From contig JAFZOW010000014.1 of NCBI GenBank assembly GCA_017552715.1, forward strand, positions 1 through 64,000: 64,000 nucleotides of DNA, in the 5' to 3' direction. The position numbers were made by a program, and so were the translations under genes. Of this stretch, positions 1-10,214 are shown one piece after another (the first letter of the stretch is position 1; every line of letters starts with the position of its first letter). The notes below the pieces were generated by a model. It saw nothing but the letters and a program-made list of their open reading frames with translations. It did no database searches and was not told where the DNA came from. The stretch is from Lachnospiraceae bacterium. Lineage in GTDB: Bacteria; Bacillota; Clostridia; Lachnospirales; Lachnospiraceae.

Positions 1-2201
1 CGGCGGGGGAGGGAGCACTTCTGGACGAGATCCAGAAGATCTCGCCGGCGGAGATCATCTGCAACGAGACCCTGCTCCTTTCCTGCCCGGCTTTAAAGGA
101 GCTTAAGGACCGCAGCGGCATCGCTCTTTATGAGCTGGGGGGCTGGTATTTTGATCACGACGATTGTGAGGCGTTGTTAAAAAAGCATTTTCATGTTTCT
201 TCCCTGATCGCTCTTGGTATCACGGATTTCTGCAGCGGCATGGTGGCAGCCGCGGCGCTGCTTCAGTATCTCTATGATACACAGAAGATCCCCCTGCACC
301 ATATCACTGCCCTTCATCCCTATGTGGGTTCCCGTTATATGCTGCTGGACGCCTCCAGCCGAAGGAATCTGGAGCTGTGTGAGACCCTGAGGGAGAAGCA
401 GAAGCGGGGCAGCCTTTTCTGGGTACTGGATAAGACCCGCACGGCCATGGGGGCCAGGATGCTGCGGGCGGATATCGAACAGCCCCTGATCGAGGAAGAG
501 GGGATACTGGAACGCCTGGATGCGGTGGAGGAGCTGTATAAAAAGGCTTCGGACCGGGATGAACTGCGGGAATACTTAAGTGCGGTATACGATCTGGAAC
601 GCCTTATGGGACGTGTGAGCTATCATTCGGTGAATCCCCGTGACATGCTGGCTCTGGCAGGCTCCCTTAAGATGCTGCCGGCGGTGAAGCAGATCCTTAA
701 GTCCATGCGCAGCAATATGCTGGTAAAGCTGGAAGAGGAAACGGATGCCCTTACGGATATCGCAGAAGCCATAGAGGCCGCCATACCCGAAGAACCGCCC
801 ATCAGCATACGTGAAGGCGGCATCATTAAAGACGGCTATGACGAAAACATCGATACCCTGCGCCGGGCCAAGACGGAAGGAAAGCAGTGGCTTTCCGAGC
901 TGGAGAGCGCAGAGAGGGAACGCACCGGGATCAAGAACCTGAAGGTGCGTTACAACAAGGTCTTCGGCTACTATCTGGAGGTGACCAATTCCTACAGGGA
1001 GCTGGTGCCGGATGATTATATGCGAAAGCAGACCCTGGCCAATGCGGAACGTTATATCACGCCGCGCCTGAAAGAGCTGGAGGACATGATACTCAACGCC
1101 GAGGACAAGCTCTTCGCCCTGGAATACGATGCCTTCTGCGCCCTGCGGGACAAGGTGGAGGAGAACCTTCTGCGTATACAGAAGAGTGCCCGGGCCATCG
1201 CCAGGCTGGATGTGCTCTGCTCTCTTGCACTGGTGGCGGAACAGAACAAATACGTGCGTCCCAAGCTTAACCGTCATTCTGTCATCGATATCAAGGGCGG
1301 ACGTCATCCCGTGGTGGAACGGATGATCCCGAACGATATGTTCATCGATAACGATACCTGGCTGGATAATAAGAAGAACTGCATCTCCATCATCACCGGC
1401 CCCAATATGGCGGGAAAATCCACCTATATGCGTCAGGTGGCCCTCATAGCCCTGATGTTCCAGATGGGGAGCTTTGTACCGGCCAAGGAAGCCAGTCTCT
1501 GTGTGGTGGACCGGATCTTTACCCGTGTGGGAGCTTCGGACGACCTGGCCAGCGGACAGTCCACCTTTATGGTGGAGATGAACGAGGTGGCCAATATCCT
1601 GAAGAACGCCACTTCCGATTCCCTGCTGATCCTGGACGAGATCGGCCGCGGCACCTCTACCTTCGACGGTCTTTCCATTGCCTGGGCCGTGGTGGAGCAT
1701 ATCAGCAATAAAAAGCTTCTGGGCGCAAAGACACTCTTTGCCACCCATTATCATGAGCTTACCGAGCTGGAAGGCAAGATGGATAACGTGAACAACTACT
1801 GCATCGCAGTGAAGGAGCGGGGAGATGACATCGTATTCCTGCGCAAGATCATCCCCGGCGGGGCGGATAAGAGCTACGGTATACAGGTGGCCAAGCTGGC
1901 GGGGGTACCCCAGGAGGTCTGTGACCGGGCAGCCCAGATCGTGATGCAGCTTCTGGATAACGATATCACGGAAAAGATCCAGGAGATCGCCGTGCCGGCA
2001 GGCACAAAACGTCCCGAAGTAAAGACCTACGACGAGGTGGAGCTGGGGCAGATGAGCTTTTTCGATACCTCCACCGACGAAGATATACTGACGGAGCTGG
2101 AGGCTCTGGAGATCACCACCCTTACGCCGCTGGAAGCGATGAATACGCTTTATCATCTGCAGTCCAGGCTGAAGAACCGGTATAAGAAGGAGGAGAGCTG
2201 A
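1..2201 (+). CDS. mutS: DNA mismatch repair ATPase MutS (5' end outside window)
   Basis: The reading frame is open from base 3, so this is the C-terminal 732 residues of a protein usually of about 850-880; the N-terminal mismatch-reading domain is missing only because of the window edge. MutS binds mismatched DNA as a dimer and recruits MutL in an ATP-dependent way. Visible are the connector and lever regions, the Walker A motif GPNMAGKS near 1398-1421, the conserved SGQSTFMVEM segment, Walker B LLILDEIGRGTS near 1621-1656, and FATHYHEL near 1738. The stop codon overlaps the mutL start (TGATG at 2199-2203), so the two are translationally coupled. The tail after about 1960 fits the usual C-terminal dimerisation helices. 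There is no internal break. Confidence 0.96.
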   Translation, partial: AGEGALLDEIQKISPAEIICNETLLLSCPALKELKDRSGIALYELGGWYFDHDDCEALLKKHFHVSSLIALGITDFCSGMVAAAALLQYLYDTQKIPLHHITALHPYVGSRYMLLDASSRRNLELCETLREKQKRGSLFWVLDKTRTAMGARMLRADIEQPLIEEEGILERLDAVEELYKKASDRDELREYLSAVYDLERLMGRVSYHSVNPRDMLALAGSLKMLPAVKQILKSMRSNMLVKLEEETDALTDIAEAIEAAIPEEPPISIREGGIIKDGYDENIDTLRRAKTEGKQWLSELESAERERTGIKNLKVRYNKVFGYYLEVTNSYRELVPDDYMRKQTLANAERYITPRLKELEDMILNAEDKLFALEYDAFCALRDKVEENLLRIQKSARAIARLDVLCSLALVAEQNKYVRPKLNRHSVIDIKGGRHPVVERMIPNDMFIDNDTWLDNKKNCISIITGPNMAGKSTYMRQVALIALMFQMGSFVPAKEASLCVVDRIFTRVGASDDLASGQSTFMVEMNEVANILKNATSDSLLILDEIGRGTSTFDGLSIAWAVVEHISNKKLLGAKTLFATHYHELTELEGKMDNVNNYCIAVKERGDDIVFLRKIIPGGADKSYGIQVAKLAGVPQEVCDRAAQIVMQLLDNDITEKIQEIAVPAGTKRPEVKTYDEVELGQMSFFDTSTDEDILTELEALEITTLTPLEAMNTLYHLQSRLKNRYKKEES

Positions 2202-4126
2202 TGCAGAAGATACAGCTTCTGGATGATCATACCATCGATCAGATCGCTGCCGGCGAGGTGGTGGAAAGACCTGCCAGTATCGTTAAGGAACTGGTGGAGA
2301 ATGCCATGGATTCCGGTGCCGATGCCATCACCGTGGAGATCAAGGGGGGCGGCATCGACTTTATACGTGTAACGGATAACGGCTGCGGTATATCCGCGGA
2401 GGATATTCCCCTGGCTTTCCAGCGTCATGCCACCTCCAAGATCGAAAGCATAGAGGATCTTCACAGCCTGCATACCATGGGCTTCAGGGGAGAGGCGCTG
2501 GCCTCCATCGCATCCGTGTGCAAGGTAAAGCTGATCACGAAGCAGAAGGATGAACTGCTTGGCCATGAGTATGTCATCGAAGCGGGGAAAAGAGGGGAGT
2601 TAAACGAGATCGGTGCTCCCGAAGGCACCACCATCATCGCCACCCATCTTTTTTACAATACCCCGGTACGCCGCAAATTCCTGCGCTCCGCTACGGCGGA
2701 GGCCGGTACCGTTGCCGAACTTATGGAGCATCTGGCCCTTTCCTGCCCGGAGATCTCCTTTAAATATGTTCAGAACGGGACTACGCGTTTTCATACTTCC
2801 GGCAGCGGGGAACTGATGGAAGTGATCTACCGTATCTACGGCAGGGAGGCGGCCAATTCCGTGGTCCCCGTGTCCACCGAGATCGACGGCATACGGATCG
2901 ACGGTTATCTGGGCAGTCCCGTCATGAACCGCCCCAACCGGAATTTCGAGAATTATTTCTTAAACCGCCGTTATATCAAGAGTGACCTTATCGCCCGCAG
3001 CATAGAAGAAGGCTACAAGGGCTACATGATGCAGCATAAGTTCCCTTTCTGCGTGCTGCATCTTACCATAGACAGCAGCGAGATCGATGTAAACGTCCAT
3101 CCGAACAAGATGGATGTGCGTTTTCATGACAGGGAAAAGATCTATGAAGATGTAAGCCGCAGTGTTTCCGATGCCCTGCATGCCCGGGAGATGATCCCGG
3201 AGGATTCCGGGGAAGAAAAGGAAAAGAAAGAGGCGTTAGCTGCGCCTGAGCCTTTTGAAAGGGAACGCAGGGAGACGAAGATCGAGGCTGCAGCCGGGAA
3301 GGAAAATGAGGATGAGGTTGACCATAACAGTCAAGATGTTAACCCTTCCGGGCCCGAAGAAAGGGATATCTTTGAACTTTCCTTTGATGATGAAAATGAT
3401 GAAGCCAGCATTAAAGAGCTGAGAGCAAGGCCTGAGACAAGCGTTTCCGAACCCGCGCGGTCATTTTCCGTGCCCGAAGACCCTTATAAAAATGCGAAAC
3501 AGCTGGAGATGCTGCCGAAGGAGCGAGTGATCTCGGAAAGTGCCAGAGGACAGTACCGGCTGCTGGGATGCATCTTCAATACCTACTGGATGTTTTCCTG
3601 GCAGGATAAGCTGTATTTTGTGGACCAGCACGCGGCGCATGAAAAAGTTAATTATGAACGCCTTCTGAAACAGTATCAGGATCATGAGGTGTTCAGCCAG
3701 CAGCTGGCCCCGCCCATCGTTGTATCTCTTTCGCCGGTGGAGAGGGAGAGCCTGAAAAAATACGGCGGGACCCTTACGGAAATGGGCTTTGGCATAGAAG
3801 AGTTCGGAGGAAACGATGTGGCCCTGAGCGCGGTGCCCATGGAACTGTACCGCAGTCAGCCCAGGAGTCTGTTTCTGGATATCTTAAACGACTTAAGCGA
3901 ACGGGGGATGCAGGCGGCTCCGGATGTCATAAACCGTGTGCTGGCTTCCATGGCCTGCAAGGGAGCCGTAAAGGGCGGTGATGTGATCAGCCCTCAGGAG
4001 ATGGAAGCGGTGCTGGATGATCTGCTCACACTGAACAATCCCTATCATTGTCCTCACGGCCGGCCTACCATTTTTTCCATGAGCCGCAGCGAACTGGAGC
4101 GGAGATTCAAACGTATCGTTTCATAA
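2201..4126 (+). CDS. mutL: DNA mismatch repair protein MutL, endonuclease type
   Basis: 641 aa, the usual length for Gram-positive MutL. The N-terminal GHKL ATPase shows ELVENAMDSGAD (about 31-42), DNGCGI (about 60) and GFRGEALASI (about 95-104). A charged, low-conservation linker covers about 325-440. The C-terminal domain carries the nicking-endonuclease signature DQHAAHEKVNYE (from residue 475), ACKGAVKGG (about 585) and CPHGRP (about 617). These are the metal-site motifs of MutL from organisms that lack MutH. The start is ATG 2201, overlapping the mutS stop by one base, with an AAGGAGGAG ribosome site just upstream. In many Firmicutes miaA follows directly; here it lies 22 kb downstream. 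Confidence 0.96.
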   Translation: MQKIQLLDDHTIDQIAAGEVVERPASIVKELVENAMDSGADAITVEIKGGGIDFIRVTDNGCGISAEDIPLAFQRHATSKIESIEDLHSLHTMGFRGEALASIASVCKVKLITKQKDELLGHEYVIEAGKRGELNEIGAPEGTTIIATHLFYNTPVRRKFLRSATAEAGTVAELMEHLALSCPEISFKYVQNGTTRFHTSGSGELMEVIYRIYGREAANSVVPVSTEIDGIRIDGYLGSPVMNRPNRNFENYFLNRRYIKSDLIARSIEEGYKGYMMQHKFPFCVLHLTIDSSEIDVNVHPNKMDVRFHDREKIYEDVSRSVSDALHAREMIPEDSGEEKEKKEALAAPEPFERERRETKIEAAAGKENEDEVDHNSQDVNPSGPEERDIFELSFDDENDEASIKELRARPETSVSEPARSFSVPEDPYKNAKQLEMLPKERVISESARGQYRLLGCIFNTYWMFSWQDKLYFVDQHAAHEKVNYERLLKQYQDHEVFSQQLAPPIVVSLSPVERESLKKYGGTLTEMGFGIEEFGGNDVALSAVPMELYRSQPRSLFLDILNDLSERGMQAAPDVINRVLASMACKGAVKGGDVISPQEMEAVLDDLLTLNNPYHCPHGRPTIFSMSRSELERRFKRIVS

Positions 4127-4134
4127 ATTAATGG

Positions 4135-4163
4135 TTGACGTAAAGGGACTCTTAGGATAAAAT
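4135..4163 (+). promoter_or_regulatory. Strong promoter for the opp operon with overlapping palindrome
   Basis: TTGACG (4135-4140), a 17-base spacer and TAAAAT (4158-4163) make a near-consensus vegetative promoter. The expected transcription start is about 4170, only seven bases before the ATG at 4177. The perfect palindrome AGGAT-AAA-ATCCT (4154-4166) covers the -10 box and could be a repressor site; that part is inference. Confidence 0.75.
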
Positions 4164-4176
4164 CCTTTTGTTTATT

Positions 4177-5106
4177 ATGAATACGAAAACACTGCTATAC
4201 ATACTGAAAAGAATACTGCTTGCGCTGGTCACGGTCTGGGTGGTGATCACGGTGACTTTTTTTGTCATGCATGCTGTGCCCGGCGGCCCCTTTGTGGGAG
4301 AGAAAGCCATTACCGAAGCGGCCCAGAAGGCGCTGGAGGCCAAGTACGGCCTGGATAAACCGCTCTTTACCCAGTACCTTACCTATCTTAAGGATATCGT
4401 AACGAAATTTGATTTCGGCCCTTCCTTAAAACAGAGGGGACGTACCGTGGTGCAGATCATCGGTGACGGTATGAAGACCTCCGTAAAGATCGGCCTTATA
4501 GCTGCGGTGATCGCGCTGATCCTGGGTATTGTCATGGGCTCTTTTGCCGCACTCAAGCGCAATACCATTGCGGACCGCATCATCATGGTGCTGACTACCG
4601 CCTTTGTGTCCATGCCTTCTTTTATCATGGGCTCTCTGCTTCTGGTGCTCTTTGCCGTTAAACTGAAGATCCTTCCGGCCAATGGGGCCGCAGCCGGCGG
4701 TCTGATACTGCCGGTCATAACCCTGTCTTTATCTCCTATGGCCTATATCACCAGGCTTACCCGTTCTTCCATGCTGGATGTGCTGGGTCAGGATTATATA
4801 CGTACCGCGAAGGCCAAAGGTGTGCCTCCCGTGCGTGTCATCTTCGGCCATGCCCTGAAGAATTCCCTGCTGCCGGTTATCACTTATTTCGGGCCCATGC
4901 TGGCCTATATCGTTACAGGCTCTCTGGTGGTGGAACAGATCTTTGCTGTGCCGGGCATAGGCCGGGCCTATATCACCAGCATTACAGGACGTGATTATCC
5001 CATGATCATGGGGACCACCATCATACTGGCGGCTCTTATCGTGATCATGAACCTTTTGAGCGATATACTATACAAGATCGTAGACCCGAGGATCAATCTG
5101 GAGTAG
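4177..5106 (+). CDS. Oligopeptide/dipeptide ABC transporter permease, OppB/DppB type
   Basis: 309 aa integral membrane protein with an N-terminal membrane segment (YILKRILLALVTVWVV) followed by five more hydrophobic segments, as in OppB/DppB. The cytoplasmic coupling loop (LGQDYIRTAKAKGV, about residues 205-220) is the EAA loop that contacts the ATPases. I chose ATG 4177 because it gives the family's normal N-terminus; an in-frame TTG at 4168 is possible but lies at the predicted transcription start. Neither start has a convincing ribosome site, so the message may be leaderless or nearly so. It is the first gene of an opp operon running to the terminator at 10148. Confidence 0.92.
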   Translation: MNTKTLLYILKRILLALVTVWVVITVTFFVMHAVPGGPFVGEKAITEAAQKALEAKYGLDKPLFTQYLTYLKDIVTKFDFGPSLKQRGRTVVQIIGDGMKTSVKIGLIAAVIALILGIVMGSFAALKRNTIADRIIMVLTTAFVSMPSFIMGSLLLVLFAVKLKILPANGAAAGGLILPVITLSLSPMAYITRLTRSSMLDVLGQDYIRTAKAKGVPPVRVIFGHALKNSLLPVITYFGPMLAYIVTGSLVVEQIFAVPGIGRAYITSITGRDYPMIMGTTIILAALIVIMNLLSDILYKIVDPRINLE

Positions 5107-5110
5107 AAAA

Positions 5111-6175
5111 GTGGCAGATAAGAAGAAAAGCTTCACAATGCATATCGACGTGAACGACCTGCTTCCGGCTACGGAGGAGGAGAAGGCCTATGTGGTACAG
5201 ATGCGGCCTTCCACTACCTTCTTTAAGGACGGGATGAAGCGCCTGGTAAAGAACCGTGTGGCCTTTGTGAGTCTCATCATCATCGTGCTCATCACCCTTT
5301 CGGCCATCATACTGCCCATGGTATGGCCTTATTCTTATGAAGCCATGCTGGGGAACCGTCCCGGCAAGCCCATGGACGCTTCCTTTAACAATCTGAAGCC
5401 CTTTGAATACAGCCGTACGGAGCAGCGCCTCATCGACGCGGGAGAGAGTGTATTCCCCCATATCTTCGGAACGGATGCCCAGGGCCGTGACTATTTTATC
5501 CGTGTGGTCTACGGGACCCGCATCTCCCTGGCGGTGGGCTTTTTCGCCAGCATCATCGTGCTGATCATCGGTACCACGGTAGGTGCCGTGAGCGGATACT
5601 GCGGAGGCAAGGTGGACCTGGTGATCATGCGTATCGTGGATATCATATATTCGCTGCCGGATATGCTGATGGTGATCCTTCTGGCTTCCGTGCTGAAGCA
5701 GACCCTGGGAGCCGCCATTGACGGTACGGTACTGGCTTCCATAGGTTCCAACATCATCAGTCTCTTTATCGTATTCGGCATACTCTACTGGGTATCCATG
5801 GCCCGGCTCATCCGCGGGCAGATCCTGTCCCTGAGGGAACAGGAATATGTACTGGCGGCACAGGCGGCCGGAGCAAGCGGCGGCTGGATCATCAAAAAGC
5901 ATCTGCTGCCCAACTGCATGAGCGTGATCTTTATCTCCGTAGCCCTGCAGATCCCCAGTGCCATCTTTACGGAAAGTTATCTTTCCTTTATCGGACTCGG
6001 TGTAAATGCACCCATGCCGTCCCTGGGCTCCCTTGCTTCGGATGCCCTGAACGGCCTTACTTCATATGCTTATCGTATGGTGATCCCGGCGGCGGTGATC
6101 TCACTCATCGTGCTCTCCCTCAATCTTTTCGGCGACGGGCTGCGGGATGCCTTCGATCCGAAGCTGAACACTTAA
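5111..6175 (+). CDS. Oligopeptide ABC transporter permease, OppC/DppC type
   Basis: 354 aa membrane protein. It starts at GTG 5111, four bases after the previous stop, with GGAG just upstream; an ATG at 5147 is an alternative. The N-terminal cytoplasmic tail and first membrane helix (VAFVSLIIIVLITLSAII) match the OppC N-terminal domain. Five further hydrophobic segments follow, with the EAA coupling loop LREQEYVLAAQAAGAS at about 240-255. It pairs with the preceding OppB-type permease to form the channel. The tight spacing places it in the same transcript. Confidence 0.92.
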   Translation: MADKKKSFTMHIDVNDLLPATEEEKAYVVQMRPSTTFFKDGMKRLVKNRVAFVSLIIIVLITLSAIILPMVWPYSYEAMLGNRPGKPMDASFNNLKPFEYSRTEQRLIDAGESVFPHIFGTDAQGRDYFIRVVYGTRISLAVGFFASIIVLIIGTTVGAVSGYCGGKVDLVIMRIVDIIYSLPDMLMVILLASVLKQTLGAAIDGTVLASIGSNIISLFIVFGILYWVSMARLIRGQILSLREQEYVLAAQAAGASGGWIIKKHLLPNCMSVIFISVALQIPSAIFTESYLSFIGLGVNAPMPSLGSLASDALNGLTSYAYRMVIPAAVISLIVLSLNLFGDGLRDAFDPKLNT

Positions 6176-6188
6176 GGAGGATGCAGAG

Positions 6189-7178
6189 ATGAGCATGCTG
6201 GAAGTAAGAGATCTGCATACTTCGTTTTTTACCGACGCCGGCGAGGTCAAGGCGGTGAACGGTATCTCTTTTGATCTGGATGAGGGAAAGGTGCTGGGCA
6301 TCGTAGGGGAATCCGGTTCGGGCAAATCCGTAACGGCTTATTCCATCCTGCAGATCCTGGCCAGCAGCGGAAAGATCGTTTCCGGTTCCGTTAAATTCCG
6401 GGGTACCGAGCTGGTGAATTCCGGAGAAAAGGTCATGAAGACCATACGCGGCAACAAGATCTCCATCATCTTCCAGGATCCCATGACTTCTCTGAATCCC
6501 ACCTATACCATAGGGCATCAGCTGATGGAAGCCATTCTCCTGCATACGGACCGCAATAAGGAGCAGGCAAGGGAGAGAGCCCTGGAGATGCTGAAGCTGG
6601 TGAACGTGAATGAGCCGGAAAAGCGACTGAAGCAGTACCCCTACGAGTTTTCGGGCGGTATGCGGCAGCGCGTGATGATCGCAATGGCCCTGGCCTGCGA
6701 ACCGGATATCCTGATCGCCGACGAGCCTACCACGGCTCTGGATGTGACCATTCAGGCCCAGATCCTGGAGCTGATGAAACAGCTGCAGAAGGAGCTGGGG
6801 ATGGCCATCATCATGATCACCCACGATCTGGGTGTGGTGGCCCAGCTCTGCGACGAAGTCATCGTTATGTATGCCGGTTCCATCTGCGAACAGGGTACGG
6901 CGGATGAGATCTTTTATAATCCCGCCCACGAATATACAAAGGGACTTTTGCGTTCCATACCTACGGAGAAGACCTCAGGTGAACGCCTTCGTCCCATCAG
7001 CGGCACGCCCATCGATCTGCTGAACATGCCGAAAGGCTGTGCTTTTGCACCTCGCTGTGAGGCGGCCATGAAGATCTGCCTCAGGGAGCGCTGCCAACGC
7101 ATGCAGCTTAACGATGATCATGCGGCTGCCTGCTGGATGAATGTGAAGGCGGAAGCAGAGAAGGGAGGCGGCGAGTAA
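6189..7178 (+). CDS. Oligopeptide ABC transporter ATP-binding protein, OppD type
   Basis: 329 aa cytoplasmic ATPase that powers peptide import. Walker A is GESGSGKS (residues 40-47), the ABC signature is FSGGMRQR (about 154), Walker B is ILIADEP (about 176), and the H-loop lies in MITHDLGVV. The C-terminus carries the cysteine-containing oligopeptide-transporter extension ([14 protein letters not shown]), which in this family often binds an Fe-S cluster. The ribosome site AAGGAGGA lies before ATG 6189. The stop overlaps the next start (TAATG at 7176-7180). Confidence 0.94.
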   Translation: MSMLEVRDLHTSFFTDAGEVKAVNGISFDLDEGKVLGIVGESGSGKSVTAYSILQILASSGKIVSGSVKFRGTELVNSGEKVMKTIRGNKISIIFQDPMTSLNPTYTIGHQLMEAILLHTDRNKEQARERALEMLKLVNVNEPEKRLKQYPYEFSGGMRQRVMIAMALACEPDILIADEPTTALDVTIQAQILELMKQLQKELGMAIIMITHDLGVVAQLCDEVIVMYAGSICEQGTADEIFYNPAHEYTKGLLRSIPTEKTSGERLRPISGTPIDLLNMPKGCAFAPRCEAAMKICLRERCQRMQLNDDHAAACWMNVKAEAEKGGGE

Positions 7179-8158
7179 TGGGAAACAACGCGCCTCTGGT
7201 AGAGGTTAAACACTTAAAACAGTATTTTGACGTGAGCACCGGTCTGTTTTCCACCCTGCCCTTAAAAGCGGTGGATGACGTGTCTTTTACCATTCAGAAG
7301 GGAGAGACACTGGGACTGGTGGGAGAGAGCGGCTGCGGCAAGACCACCGTGGGGCGCTCCCTGCTCCATCTTTATAAACCCACCTCAGGGGAAGTGTATT
7401 TCGAAGGAAAGAAGATCGGGGATAAGGCCAGCCTTAAGGAATTCCGCAAGAAGGCCACCATGGTATTCCAGGATCCCTATTCTTCACTGAATCCCCGCAT
7501 GACGGTGGCGGATATCATCGCGGAGCCTCTGGATGTACATAAGATGTACGAGGATAAGCAGGCCAGACGGGAGCGCATCCTGGAGCTGATGGAATATGTG
7601 GGGCTGAACAGCGAGCATGCTTCCCGCTATGCCCACGAGTTTTCCGGCGGACAGAGACAGCGTATCGGTATCGCCCGTTCCCTGGCTTTAAAGCCCGCCT
7701 TTGTGGTCTGTGACGAGCCTGTATCGGCCCTGGACGTATCCATTCAGGCCCAGGTCATCAATATGTTCGACGAACTGCAGGACAAGCTGGGACTGACCTA
7801 TCTCTTTATCGCCCACGATCTGCTGGTGGTGCGGCATATCAGCGACCGTATCGCCGTAATGTATCTGGGGCATATGGTGGAGCTGGCGGATGCGGACGAG
7901 ATCTACGAACATCCCCTGCATCCCTATACCAGGTCCCTGATCAGTGCGGTGCCGGTACCGGATCCCAAAAGAGCACGGGCCAATAAGCGTATCGTGCTGG
8001 AGGGGGATATCCCCAGTCCTTTGCATGCGCCCAGCGGCTGTCCCTTCCGGACGCGCTGCCCTTATGCCACGGAGGCCTGCGCCGAATCCATGCCGGAGCT
8101 TAAGGACCTGGGAGGCGGACATCTCTGTGCCTGCCACCGGGTGGAAGATATAACGTGA
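7178..8158 (+). CDS. Oligopeptide ABC transporter ATP-binding protein, OppF type
   Basis: 326 aa, the second ATPase of the heterodimer. Walker A is GESGCGKT (49-56), the signature is [17 protein letters not shown], Walker B is [12 protein letters not shown], and the C-terminal extension has paired cysteines ([14 protein letters not shown]). It is translationally coupled to the OppD-type gene by a one-base overlap. A small ACGCA/TGCGT hairpin at 8174-8187 separates it from the binding-protein gene. That hairpin is not followed by a T run, so read-through is expected. Confidence 0.94.
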   Translation: MGNNAPLVEVKHLKQYFDVSTGLFSTLPLKAVDDVSFTIQKGETLGLVGESGCGKTTVGRSLLHLYKPTSGEVYFEGKKIGDKASLKEFRKKATMVFQDPYSSLNPRMTVADIIAEPLDVHKMYEDKQARRERILELMEYVGLNSEHASRYAHEFSGGQRQRIGIARSLALKPAFVVCDEPVSALDVSIQAQVINMFDELQDKLGLTYLFIAHDLLVVRHISDRIAVMYLGHMVELADADEIYEHPLHPYTRSLISAVPVPDPKRARANKRIVLEGDIPSPLHAPSGCPFRTRCPYATEACAESMPELKDLGGGHLCACHRVEDIT

Positions 8159-8217
8159 TCAATATAGCACATGACGCACAGTTGCGTTATGAGATAGAAG
8201 TAAAGGAGGAAAAAATT

Positions 8218-10130
8218 ATGAAAAAGAGAGCAATTTCAATGCTGCTGGCTTCCGTACTGACGCTCGGCACTCTGGCCGGCTGCGGAAACAACGGCGGCAC
8301 AGGAGATCAGCCTGCGCCTACCAGCACTCCGGAGCTTGCGGAGCCTACCGGTACACTTCAGGATGAGGGACTGGGTGCCGGAAGTGATGCCGGAAAAGAA
8401 GTAACCGCCGAATCCAACGAGATCAATGTGTGCTTCGGTTCCGAACCCGATTCCCTGGATCCCGCGCTGAACTCCGCCGTGGACGGTGCTACCTTCCTGG
8501 TGCACCTCTTCTCCGGACTTGCAAAGTGGGAGATGAACGCACAGGGCGTACTGGAGATCGTGGCAGATGCTGCTACCGAGCTGCCTGCCGGTGTTGAGAA
8601 CGGGACGGTACCGTTACCTATACCTATACCCTTCGTGACGGCCTTAAGTGGAGCGACGGTCAGGATGTGAAGGCTTCCGATTATGTTTTTGCATGGAACC
8701 GTGCCGCTTCCGCAGAGCTGGCTGCCGACTACGGTTACATGTTTGAAGTGGTGAAGGGCTACGAAGAAGTGGCCGATGTGGATGATGAGGGTAACCCCCT
8801 GAATCCGGATGCAAAGCTGGCTGTTGAAGCCAAGGATGACAAGACCATCGAAGTGACTCTGAACAATGCCGTGAGCTACTGGAACGAGCTGCTTGCTTTC
8901 CCTACCTACTTCCCCGTACGTGAAGATGTGGTCAGCAACGAAGCATGGGCTACCGATCCTTCCACCTTTGTGTGTAACGGACCTTATCGCATGGCTTCCT
9001 GGGAGCACAACAGCATGATCAAGCTGGAGAAGAACCCGGATTTCATCGATGCGAACGATGTCTCCATGGGTACCATCAACTGCTACCTTTCCGATGATCA
9101 GAACAATATGCTGACCAACTTCCAGAACGGTTCCTGGCAGCTGATCGACGATATCCCCACCAACGAGATCGCCAATGTGAAGTCTCAGTATCCTACCGAG
9201 TTCTTCAATGTGGGTCAGCTGGGTACCTATTATGTGTGCTGGAACGTGAATGAAGGCATCCTGCCTGCAGGTTCCGCATATGCCAATGACGAGAATGCCA
9301 AGGCTGAGATCCGCAATGCCATCAGCCTGCTCTTTGACCGTAACTACATCGTGGAAGAGATCTCTCAGGGCGGACAGCTTCCCGCTTCCTCCTTCGTGGC
9401 TATGGGTCTTACCGATGCCGACGGCAGCCAGTTCTATCAGAACTGCGGCGTGAGCGGCAGCTATGACGGTTACTATGATGTTTCCGTGGCAGCTTACGAG
9501 GACAACTTCTCTCTGGCCATCGAGATCCTGAAGAAGTACTACACCTACGATGAAGCTACCGGCAAGTTCAGCGATTTCCCGACCCTGACCTATCTCTACA
9601 ATACCAGTGAAGGCCACAAGGCCATCGGTGAGTATCTGCAGAGTGTGATGGCCGGTGTAGGCATCACCATGAACCTGGAGAACCAGGAGTGGGCTACCTT
9701 CCTGAACACCCGTAAGGAAGGCAATTACTCCATCGCCCGTAACGGCTGGCTGGCAGACTACAACGATCCCGTCTGCTTCCTGGATATGTGGACCACCGAG
9801 TCCGGTAACAACGATGTACAGTTCGGCCGCGGCGCACATGCTGCCTTTGCAGGCTACGATCTGGATCTGACTCCCTTCGGGCTGGATACCAACGTGACCG
9901 GCGGAACCTGGGCACAGACCTATGACGTGCTGATCAAGGCCATCAAGAGCTGCACCAACAATGATGACCGTTACAAGATGATGCACATCGCCGAGGATAT
10001 GCTCATGAGCACCGGCTGCATCTGCCCGCTGTACTTCTACACCGATATGTATATGCTGGATGATTCCGTGAAGGGCTTCTTCTCGAACCCTCTGGGCTAC
10101 AAGTACTTCATGTACACCACCATCAAGTAA
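8218..10130 (+). pseudogene. Oligopeptide-binding lipoprotein (OppA/DppA family), frameshifted near 8604
   Basis: The substrate-binding lipoprotein of the opp operon. ATG 8218 follows AAAGGAGG. The signal peptide ends in the lipobox LAGC with the lipidated cysteine at residue 22, then a Thr/Pro/Gly-rich linker. The extracellular type 5 binding fold starts at EINVCFGSEPDSLDPALNS. Frame 1 runs off the family sequence after about 8604 and stops at 8670. The correct frame resumes as GTVTYTYTLRDGLKWSDG and stays open to 10130. Adding one G to the GGG at 8602-8604 restores a continuous product of about 637 aa with the expected sequence through the junction. The rest shows no decay, so this may be a sequencing error, a fresh mutation or phase variation. 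No other binding protein lies in the operon. Confidence 0.85.
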
Positions 10131-10147
10131 GAGCGGAGACGTATAAG

Positions 10148-10173
10148 AAAAGGGCTGCTGCGGCAGCCCTTTT
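10148..10173 (+). terminator. Intrinsic terminator ending the opp operon
   Basis: An 11-bp stem AAAAGGGCTGC / GCAGCCCTTTT with a TGCG loop, ending in a T run 15-40 bases after the last opp stop. Confidence 0.9.
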
Positions 10174-10179
10174 CGATGA

Positions 10180-10208
10180 TTGACAGATTTTACGAAAAGT
10201 TGTAATAT
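10180..10208 (+). promoter_or_regulatory. Promoter of the candidate antitoxin RNA (unit 1)
   Basis: TTGACA (10180-10185), a 17-base spacer and TAATAT (10203-10208). It points at no gene on this strand; the first thing downstream is the short RNA segment ending at the hairpin at 10263-10300. Predicted start is about 10215. Confidence 0.75.
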
Positions 10209-10214
10209 GAAATC

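Noticed and set aside
576..2156. Long - strand open frame of 526 codons opposite mutS
   Set aside because: Shadow of the G/C pattern of mutS codons; no ribosome site, low-complexity His/Gln/Leu composition, and mutS motifs are intact on the other strand.
8358..9986. Long - strand open frame opposite the opp binding protein
   Set aside because: Antisense shadow; the + strand frame carries lipoprotein and binding-protein features.
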